6,564 nt of DNA from Helicobacteraceae bacterium. Lineage in GTDB: Bacteria > Campylobacterota > Campylobacteria > Campylobacterales > Sulfurimonadaceae. The stretch is taken from positions 1 to 6,564 of the forward strand of contig JAGXIA010000075.1 in NCBI GenBank assembly GCA_024635885.1, in the 5' to 3' direction. Of this stretch, positions 1-5,577 are shown in pieces. Under the pieces are notes generated by a model. The model was not told the origin of the DNA, did not search any database, and saw nothing but the letters and a program-made list of their open reading frames with translations. Numbering within the stretch: position 1 is the first letter of the stretch; the number at the start of each line of letters is the position of its first letter. The translations under genes and the position numbers were made by a program.

Positions 1-636
1 ATGGGTGACTGTGACCTTATTGTTTATCTTGCTCCAGTAACAGATAGCCTTGAACATTATGAAAAATTTTTAAAAATCAATAATGGAAAAGTTAAACATA
101 TTATAGTGCTTAGTAAAATTGACCAAGTATCTCAAGATAAACTATTTAAAAAAATAAATTCGTACGCTCCATATGCTGAACACTTTGAAGCACTCATTCC
201 AGTGGCAATTTCAAAAAAAGTGGGACATGAGGATTTATTAAAAGAAATCTCTAAAAATCTTCCAGATTCACCTTTTCTTTTTGACCCCGAAGATTTAACC
301 AGTGAACTGGTTCGTGATATATATGCAGGTTTCATAAGAGAAGGTATATTTGAAAATATAAGCGATGAAATACCTTATGAATCTGATGTAATAATAGATT
401 CTATTGAAGAAGACAATAACCTAGATAAAATCCATGCAACAATAATTATCGAGAAAGATTCCCAAAAAGGGATAATAATAGGTAAAGGCGGAGAAGCAAT
501 AAAGCGTATAGGGCAATATGCAAGAATGAAAATAGAAACCCTGAGCGGAAAAAAAGCATATTTAAACTTGCAGGTAAGCGTAAAAAAAGGCTGGACAAAA
601 GATAAAGCTTTTCTAGAAGAAATAGGATATAAATAA
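1..636 (+). CDS. era: GTPase Era, C-terminal two thirds (5' partial)
   Basis: Era is an essential GTPase that binds the 3' end of 16S rRNA and helps mature the 30S ribosomal subunit. The 211 visible residues start just after the G3 (DTPG) region of the family: the opening MGDCDLIVYL matches the 'GDVELVIFVV' position of E. coli Era. The ATG at base 1 is therefore an internal Met, and about 85-90 residues, including the P-loop, lie upstream of the window. The rest of the G domain carries the G4 site as SKID (residues 38-41) and a G5 site around AIS (69-71). The linker then leads to SELVRDIY (101-108) and EIPYES (123-128), both typical of Era. The type II KH domain carries IIGKGGEAIKRIG (159-171) and the late VKKGW (194-198). 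The C-terminal end is complete. Its stop codon shares one base with the next start. Identification is firm; the G4 Asn-to-Ser and unusual G5 are noted under findings. Confidence 0.95.
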   Translation: MGDCDLIVYLAPVTDSLEHYEKFLKINNGKVKHIIVLSKIDQVSQDKLFKKINSYAPYAEHFEALIPVAISKKVGHEDLLKEISKNLPDSPFLFDPEDLTSELVRDIYAGFIREGIFENISDEIPYESDVIIDSIEEDNNLDKIHATIIIEKDSQKGIIIGKGGEAIKRIGQYARMKIETLSGKKAYLNLQVSVKKGWTKDKAFLEEIGYK

Positions 637-1622
637 TGTATTACAGAATGAATACCTTTATACTAAAAATAACTTTTTTATTAGTGTTTAGTTTGTATTT
701 AAATGCAAATGAACTTTTAACAAACTATAGAATGAATGGTATAAAAGACATAGAAAAGCAGATGGATTTAGAACTTACGAGGATGTCCTATTGGAATGAA
801 TATTTAAAAGACAGAGACATTAAATTTGGTTACATAGAAAACTACTCTTCTATACTGACTTGTAATAAAGAGAAATCAACTCTGAGTTTATATAAACAAA
901 ATAAAGACAATCAATTTGAATTTCAAAAGAACTATGATGCTTTTACGGGAAAAGAAAGAGGTGATAAAGTAAAAGAGGGAGACTTAAAAACACCAGACGG
1001 AATCTACGGTATAACCAAAAAAATATCTAAACTTGACTCATTCTACGGGCCATTAGCATTTGTAACATCTTACCCAAATGCTTATGACACATATAGAGGA
1101 AAGAATGGTTCTGGCATATGGATACACGGTCTTCCAACCGAGCAAGAAAGAGATGAATTTACGAAAGGCTGCATAGCTATAAATAATTCTCAAATAGAGT
1201 GCTTGGACAAAACAATTGATATAGATAAAACATTAGTCATTATAAATGAATCAGAAATAGAAAAAGAAATTTCCAAAGAAACATTGGCCAGCATTCTTAC
1301 ACAGCTTTACAAATGGAGATTCAACTGGATATATGATGATATCAATGGTTATTTAGAATTTTATTCATCTGATTTTATTAGAAATGATGGCATGAATTTT
1401 GAAGAATTCAAAAAGTATAAAACAAGAATATTCGCTAAGGATGAGAAAAAAACAATTATTTTAACAAATATAAATGTTCTTCCGTATCCAAATAATGATA
1501 ATGTGTATCAGATAACATTCAAAGAATTTTATGAGTCAGAAAGTTTTAAATTTATAGGTAATAAAACTTTAATGGTTCGACTTACTGATAATAATCTAAT
1601 CAAAATATTTACAGAAAAATAA
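636..1622 (+). CDS. csd6: Peptidoglycan L,D-carboxypeptidase, YkuD fold (Csd6/Pgp2-like)
   Basis: The protein is 328 residues, close to the roughly 330 of H. pylori Csd6. It starts with a signal peptide (hydrophobic core about residues 8-21, likely cut after LNA at 24), so it should act in the periplasm. A YkuD catalytic domain spans about 70-205, with the catalytic pair in WIHGLP (His164) and TKGCIA (Cys179). The region about 215-328 looks like the NTF2-like domain that follows the catalytic domain in Csd6. Known members (Csd6, C. jejuni Pgp2) trim the terminal D-Ala from tetrapeptide stems to give tripeptides and control cell shape; that activity is inferred here from family and layout, and an L,D-transpeptidase role cannot be excluded. 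The start at 636 is favoured by AGGA at 624-627, eight bases upstream. A second ATG at 648 would keep the same signal peptide. The gene overlaps era by one base and is followed at once by a csd4-like gene. Confidence 0.88.
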   Translation: MYYRMNTFILKITFLLVFSLYLNANELLTNYRMNGIKDIEKQMDLELTRMSYWNEYLKDRDIKFGYIENYSSILTCNKEKSTLSLYKQNKDNQFEFQKNYDAFTGKERGDKVKEGDLKTPDGIYGITKKISKLDSFYGPLAFVTSYPNAYDTYRGKNGSGIWIHGLPTEQERDEFTKGCIAINNSQIECLDKTIDIDKTLVIINESEIEKEISKETLASILTQLYKWRFNWIYDDINGYLEFYSSDFIRNDGMNFEEFKKYKTRIFAKDEKKTIILTNINVLPYPNNDNVYQITFKEFYESESFKFIGNKTLMVRLTDNNLIKIFTEK

Positions 1623-1624
1623 AA

Positions 1625-1628
1625 GTGA
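1625..1628 (+). promoter_or_regulatory. Shine-Dalgarno-like site that decides the csd4 start
   Basis: GTGA lies five bases before the ATG at 1634 and matches the 3' half of the canonical GGTGATC complement of the 16S rRNA tail. The same GTG could be read as a start codon, but it has only an A-rich stretch upstream. This favours 1634 over 1625 for csd4; the match is weak. Confidence 0.4.
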
Positions 1629-1633
1629 ACTCT

Positions 1634-2932
1634 ATGAATTCACGTTTATTTAAAATTTTTTTCACATTAATTGTTGCCTACACTCATGCTTGTGCCAATA
1701 TTCAATTAATTAAAAAAGAAAATTCAGATTCTAACACAACTCTGTTAGTAATTGGTGGAATACATGGTAATGAACCAGGTGGATACTTCGCAGCATCAAT
1801 ACTTTCTTCCCACTATAATATAACTTCTAAGAACTTATGGATAGTACCAAATCTAAATCAACTCAGTATCCAAAAAGATGAAAGAGGTGTAAATGGTGAT
1901 ATGAACAGAAAATTTTCTGTTATTGAAAAAAATGATAAAGATACAGATATAATTGAAGAGATAAAAGAGATCATCACTTCAAAAAATGTGTCTTTGGTTT
2001 TAAATCTACACGATGGACATGGTTTTTATAGAACAGAGAATCATGGGAAAATATTTAATCCAAATGCATGGGGACAAACATGTGTGATTGACCAATGCAC
2101 ACTTGATCCAAACCAACCCTTTGGAAATTTAAATGATATAGCCTCAATTGTTAGAGATAATTTGAATAAACAACTTTTACAAAAACATCATGGTTTTAAT
2201 GTTAAAAACACCAAAACAAAATTCGATGACGAAGCCATGCAACTTTCACTAACATACTTTGCTGTAACTAATAACAAACCAGCCTTTGCAATTGAAAGCA
2301 GTAAACACTTGTCTTCACTAACACAAAAAGTATTTTATCAACTTCTCGCAATTGAAGAATTTATGAAAATAATGCATATATCTTTTACCCGAGACTTTAA
2401 ACTCAACATAGATAAACTAGAAAATATAATAAAAAATTATGGTACTTTAGAAATTAATAACAATATTTTATTAAATTTAAGTGATATAAAAAAATCTTTA
2501 AGCTACATTCCGATAAAATCAACTGGTAATGTATTTAAGTTCTCACATACTTTAGGTAGTATAAGAAGAGAAAACGGTACATATGTTGCTTATATTGGAA
2601 ACAAGTATATAACAACATTAGTACCTCAATACTTTAAAATTGCTGAAGAATGCCCAAAAAGGTTTGATGTTGAAATTGATGGAAATATAACTTCTGTTAA
2701 TGCGACTAAAGATTTTTTTGTAAATGACGATTTTACTGTATTAATAAATGACGGTTTTCGTGTGAATATTATTGGTTACAAGTCTATTAAAACTACAAAT
2801 GAGACTGGTTTGAAGGTAACTTTAAATGAGCTTGACAAAAAGTTTTCTGTAGATAACAGTAATAATATTTATAGGGTGGAATTTTATAAGAATGATGAAT
2901 TTTGTTCCATGTCAATGGTTCATTTTAAATAG
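1634..2932 (+). CDS. csd4: Zinc D,L-carboxypeptidase, M99/M14-like (Csd4/Pgp1-like)
   Basis: This predicted periplasmic metallocarboxypeptidase has 432 residues, near the length of H. pylori Csd4. Csd4 and C. jejuni Pgp1 remove meso-diaminopimelate from tripeptide stems, leaving dipeptides, and are needed for helical shape. A signal peptide (core about 6-16, likely cut after ACA near 22) precedes the M14-type fold. Visible site residues are the zinc pair in GGIHGNEPGG (His44, Glu47), the substrate-carboxylate pair in GDMNRKF (Asn91, Arg92), the third zinc ligand in LNLHDGHG (His126) and the general base in FAIESS (Glu221). Two cysteines (150, 155) sit in the loop after His126. Residues from about 255 to the end fit the two beta-rich accessory domains described for Csd4. 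A GTG at 1625 is in frame, but its GTGA makes the better Shine-Dalgarno-like match for the ATG at 1634, so 1634 is preferred. The gene lies 11 bases after csd6, which supplies its likely substrate. Confidence 0.87.
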   Translation: MNSRLFKIFFTLIVAYTHACANIQLIKKENSDSNTTLLVIGGIHGNEPGGYFAASILSSHYNITSKNLWIVPNLNQLSIQKDERGVNGDMNRKFSVIEKNDKDTDIIEEIKEIITSKNVSLVLNLHDGHGFYRTENHGKIFNPNAWGQTCVIDQCTLDPNQPFGNLNDIASIVRDNLNKQLLQKHHGFNVKNTKTKFDDEAMQLSLTYFAVTNNKPAFAIESSKHLSSLTQKVFYQLLAIEEFMKIMHISFTRDFKLNIDKLENIIKNYGTLEINNNILLNLSDIKKSLSYIPIKSTGNVFKFSHTLGSIRRENGTYVAYIGNKYITTLVPQYFKIAEECPKRFDVEIDGNITSVNATKDFFVNDDFTVLINDGFRVNIIGYKSIKTTNETGLKVTLNELDKKFSVDNSNNIYRVEFYKNDEFCSMSMVHFK

Positions 2933-2942
2933 GTTGTAACTA

Positions 2943-4478
2943 ATGAGTAAAGAAAACCAACACTCTTTTTCAAGTGTAATTTCGGTAAACCCGTATAAAA
3001 AGACTTATTTAAGTGGAATGTCTAGTTTTTTAACTGAGACTACTTCACCAGAATATATAAAGAATCAATTTGTAATTTCGTATTTAAATACAAATGAGTT
3101 TATAACAAGTCAAATTGAAATAACAAAGCACATACCTGAAGAAGATTTATATGATGCTATTAACAATAAAGTATATGATGAATTAGGCTTAGACCAAGCA
3201 GTAGAATACCAAGTTCAATTTATAGAAACTTTTAATAGTGTTGATGCAGACAATAGACATTTCCAAGTTTTCATAGTTGACCCGCTTACTATTAAAGAAA
3301 CATTTCAGGATACTGTAGAAAAAATAAAGTATATTGATGTAATAGTTCCTACTCCTATACTTCTTAAATCACTGTATTCAAAAGATATTATAGAGAGTAG
3401 TGGTGCACACTGTTTTGTATACTTTCAAGAAAATGATGCTTTCATAACATTCTATAATGAAAAAGAGTTTGTTTATACAAAATCTCTTAAATATTCTTTC
3501 ATTCAAATGCACGAAAGATTTTGTGAACTTTATGGTGAAAGAATAGAATATGAAGACTTTATAGATTTTTTCACTAATCATAATTTAAGAGATACAACAA
3601 GCGATTATAAAGAGCACTTTATAAAGTTATATAAAGAAATCTTTGCAAATATAAATGATATTATAACTTTTGTCAAAAGAGCATTTGAAATAGAAAAAAC
3701 TGAGCACTTGTATATAGGCTCACAAATCTATACAGTTACAAAATTAGATGAAATGGCGGAAGCCGAACTAGGTATTAAAAGTAGTAATTTTGAGTTTGAT
3801 TATGGTTTTGAGAGTGAAGGGACATATATTGATCAGATTCATGCTCTTATGCACATATATACCACTTTACCTGAAGGAGAAAGATATGAGTGTAATTTCA
3901 GTACTTATCCTCGTCCTCCAAAATTTCAACAAAGAGAAAGTGGAAAACTTGTAATACTTATAGCGGCTTCACTTCTTCTAGCATTTATGTACCCTGTAAC
4001 TTACTGGGTACTTACTTATGCACAAACTCTGCAACATGATTTATTGCAAGAAGAGTATACTGAACTGCATAATATAAAAATAACAAGAGAAGCTACTATA
4101 AAAAATAGAGAAGCTGATAAAGAAAAAGCTTTAACTTTACTTGCTCAAGAAAAACAAGAGTACAAAGAGAAAAAAGAAACACTCATTAAAATTCATGATG
4201 TAAAAGTCAATTATCCGATGAAATCAAAGCTATTGGCTCTGTTTACAAAAGACTTAAATAAATACAATGTTAAAGTTTCAACATTGTCTTATGGGGAAGA
4301 AAAAGATACAAAAGAGTTCAATCTTAACTTGGTGTCATCAAACGATAAAAGAATAACTCAACTTATAGAGTACTTAACAAAAATATATGAAAATAGATTC
4401 CATTTTTCATTAGAAGAAATCTCTTACAACAAAGATAGTAAAAAATACTTTTCTGAGTTAAAGGTGAAAATATTATGA
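2943..4478 (+). CDS. PilM-PilN fusion (GspL-like) pilus/secretion inner-membrane protein
   Basis: The 511-residue protein combines what are usually two subunits of type IV pilus machines. Residues 1 to about 320 have the pattern of a PilM/GspL-type actin-like cytoplasmic domain, including the repeated beta strands of GAHCFVYF...AFITFYNEKEFVYTKSL (154-182) and a late HLYIGSQIY segment (255-263). No signal peptide is present, so this part stays in the cytoplasm. One membrane helix (about 335-360) follows a basic/proline stretch (YPRPPKFQQR, 322-331). After it come a charged coiled coil (about 361-418) and a small alpha/beta domain (about 425-511) with KVSTLSY and a C-terminal FSELKVKIL strand, as in PilN. 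Its place ahead of PilO-, PilP- and secretin-like genes supports the call more strongly than sequence motifs do. It should anchor the assembly platform at the inner membrane. The nucleotide-binding motifs look worn. A weak AGG at 2931-2933, overlapping the csd4 stop, is the only ribosome site. It overlaps the next gene by four bases. Confidence 0.78.
   Translation: MSKENQHSFSSVISVNPYKKTYLSGMSSFLTETTSPEYIKNQFVISYLNTNEFITSQIEITKHIPEEDLYDAINNKVYDELGLDQAVEYQVQFIETFNSVDADNRHFQVFIVDPLTIKETFQDTVEKIKYIDVIVPTPILLKSLYSKDIIESSGAHCFVYFQENDAFITFYNEKEFVYTKSLKYSFIQMHERFCELYGERIEYEDFIDFFTNHNLRDTTSDYKEHFIKLYKEIFANINDIITFVKRAFEIEKTEHLYIGSQIYTVTKLDEMAEAELGIKSSNFEFDYGFESEGTYIDQIHALMHIYTTLPEGERYECNFSTYPRPPKFQQRESGKLVILIAASLLLAFMYPVTYWVLTYAQTLQHDLLQEEYTELHNIKITREATIKNREADKEKALTLLAQEKQEYKEKKETLIKIHDVKVNYPMKSKLLALFTKDLNKYNVKVSTLSYGEEKDTKEFNLNLVSSNDKRITQLIEYLTKIYENRFHFSLEEISYNKDSKKYFSELKVKIL
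3989..4011. repeat. Near-perfect 23-bp palindrome inside the PilMN gene
   Basis: Two 11-base arms centred on C4000 match at 10 of 11 positions; the outer six pairs are GTACCC with GGGTAC, and the single mismatch is T3995 against T4005. The palindrome lies within the codons of the membrane helix (YPVTYWVLT). No function is shown; chance is possible. Confidence 0.5.
4461..4467 (+). promoter_or_regulatory. Strong ribosome binding site for the PilO-like gene
   Basis: AAGGTGA ends seven bases before the ATG at 4475 and is the best Shine-Dalgarno match in the window. It lies inside the last codons of the PilMN gene, and the start itself overlaps that gene's stop (ATGA), a usual arrangement for coupled translation of partner subunits. 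Confidence 0.75.
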
Positions 4479-5107
4479 AAATAATCATTGAAGACTACTT
4501 ACAAAAAATCGATTTAGCTTTTAAAGAGAAAAGTCAAAAAGACATATATATGACATATATTATGATTTTTAGTGCTATATTTGCCTTTTCATATTTACTG
4601 TTTTGGGATAGTTCAGCAAATGATTTCGAACAACAAAACGTAAAAATAAGTGCTCTTGAATCTAAGATAAAAACAGATAGAATGTTTTTACAATATAATC
4701 CAGAAACAAAAATAGCACAGTTAGAAAATGAAATAAAAAAAGCTAAAGCTGAAAGACTTGTACATCAAAAAAATAACGAATATATAAAAACTAAAATAGA
4801 AACTATATCTTCACTTATATATGATGAAAGATCTTGGGGTGAGTATCTCCACTCTGTTTCTATAAATGCTAAAAAATACAATATTAAAGTTATAAACTTT
4901 ACGAATAAGTATGCATTAAATAAAAAATCTTTTGGACATATACTAAATATTACTTTAGAAACATCCGGAAAGTTTAAGAACACTTTAAAGTTTATAAATT
5001 CTTTAGAGCAAAGTGAGTTAGTTGTTGATATTCATGGCTTACGCATAAAAGCAGAAGATGCACTTAACACCGATCTAGATATCTCAGTTTGGGGGATTAA
5101 ATACTAA
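4475..5107 (+). CDS. PilO/GspM-like inner-membrane platform protein
   Basis: This 210-residue protein has the standard PilO/GspM plan: a short cytoplasmic N-terminus (1-24), one membrane helix (about 25-44), a long charged coiled coil (about 50-112) and a small C-terminal ferredoxin-like domain (about 118-210) that ends in the strand ISVWGIKY. In known machines PilO pairs with PilN through the coiled coils and periplasmic domains and links the platform to PilP. Primary sequence in this family is weakly conserved, so the call rests on topology, length and gene order. The start overlaps the preceding stop as ATGA, and a strong AAGGTGA lies seven bases upstream, which suggests translational coupling and a fixed ratio with the PilMN protein. 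MshJ is an equivalent name if the system is MSHA-like. Confidence 0.72.
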   Translation: MKIIIEDYLQKIDLAFKEKSQKDIYMTYIMIFSAIFAFSYLLFWDSSANDFEQQNVKISALESKIKTDRMFLQYNPETKIAQLENEIKKAKAERLVHQKNNEYIKTKIETISSLIYDERSWGEYLHSVSINAKKYNIKVINFTNKYALNKKSFGHILNITLETSGKFKNTLKFINSLEQSELVVDIHGLRIKAEDALNTDLDISVWGIKY

Positions 5108-5568
5108 TGAAAAATCATATAATTCTTAGCTTTTTATGTTTATTCACAGTAGCGCTTAGTTCAAATGAACTGGCTTGGGTGGATGAACAAATAGATGCTA
5201 TAAAACCTCCACGAAAAGGGCTTAGTAATTCTGCAGTTTCTAATTTAAAAAGCCCATTTATTTTTTTAAAAGAAAGTAAAGAAGGTGTAAAGACAACTTC
5301 GAGTAGACCGCAGTCATCAAGAGTAGTTAAGTCATCAAGTAGTACTGTAAAAAGTAAGCCTGTGACACCGAAAAAAGCTTTATCTGTTGATGCAATAATG
5401 AATAATTCTGCTTTAATTGGTGATACATGGTATAAAACAAATGATAAGGTTCAAGGTTATACAATTTTGAATATAACTCAAACTTCTGTAGTCTTAGTCA
5501 AAAACAATAAAAGATTTGTCTTATCAACAAATAGCACAAATCGAACTCTAAAATTTAAAAATAAGTAG
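5107..5568 (+). CDS. Short PilP/MshK/GspC-like periplasmic connector
   Basis: This 153-residue secreted protein has a signal peptide (core about 5-17, likely cut near SS at 18-19). A conserved-looking N-terminal segment follows, WVDEQIDAIKPPRKGLS (24-40) and SPFIFLK (49-55), which resembles the proline-rich part of PilP that touches PilN/PilO. Next is a Ser/Lys/Pro/Thr-rich flexible linker (about 60-90). It ends in a small beta domain (about 91-150) with IGDTWYKTNDKVQGYTILNI and SVVLVKNNKRFVLS, the pattern of the PilP/GspC homology region that binds the secretin N-domains. I see no lipobox, unlike many PilP lipoproteins. It sits between the PilO-like and secretin genes, as pilP does. The stop of the previous gene shares one base with its ATG, and a G-rich GGGGGA (5091-5096) lies ten bases upstream. 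The precise family is uncertain; the connector role is inferred. Confidence 0.68.
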   Translation: MKNHIILSFLCLFTVALSSNELAWVDEQIDAIKPPRKGLSNSAVSNLKSPFIFLKESKEGVKTTSSRPQSSRVVKSSSSTVKSKPVTPKKALSVDAIMNNSALIGDTWYKTNDKVQGYTILNITQTSVVLVKNNKRFVLSTNSTNRTLKFKNK

Positions 5569-5570
5569 GA
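5567..5570 (+). promoter_or_regulatory. Ribosome binding site for the secretin gene
   Basis: AGGA begins within the TAG stop of the PilP-like gene and ends seven bases before the ATG at 5578. It supports this start, which also gives a complete signal peptide. Confidence 0.65.
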
Positions 5571-5577
5571 TAGAGCA

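Noticed and set aside
1..3. ATG at the first base as the true start of era
   Set aside because: The residues that follow match the middle of Era after the G3 motif; the P-loop, switch I and DTPG motif are all missing, so the gene is cut by the window edge.
132..335. Antisense open frame of 67 codons
   Set aside because: It lies wholly inside era on the other strand, has low-complexity Ser/Lys composition, no ribosome site and no recognisable domain.
1625..1633. GTG start for the csd4-like gene
   Set aside because: It adds only three residues and lacks a purine-rich ribosome site of its own type; the GTGA serves better as the site for the ATG at 1634. It cannot be fully excluded.
2890..2942. 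Possible promoter ahead of the PilMN gene (TTGTTC and TTAAAT-like boxes)
   Set aside because: Such A/T-rich matches occur throughout this DNA and lie within the csd4 coding end; spacing and sequence are not good enough to call.
2933..2942. Transcription terminator between csd4 and the pilus genes
   Set aside because: The gap is ten bases and no GC-rich hairpin with a T run is present there or in the final csd4 codons.
3378..3581. Antisense open frame of 67 codons
   Set aside because: It is inside the PilM-like coding region; its Phe/Ile/Lys-rich translation is what A/T-rich DNA gives by chance.
4765..4983. Antisense open frame of 72 codons with hydrophobic stretches
   Set aside because: It is opposite the PilO-like gene; the hydrophobic look reflects the complement of Lys/Asn/Glu-rich codons.
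5137..5142. Cys11 of the PilP-like protein as a lipidation site
   Set aside because: The preceding residues (SFL) do not fit a lipobox and the signal core would be too short; the hydrophobic stretch continues past the Cys.
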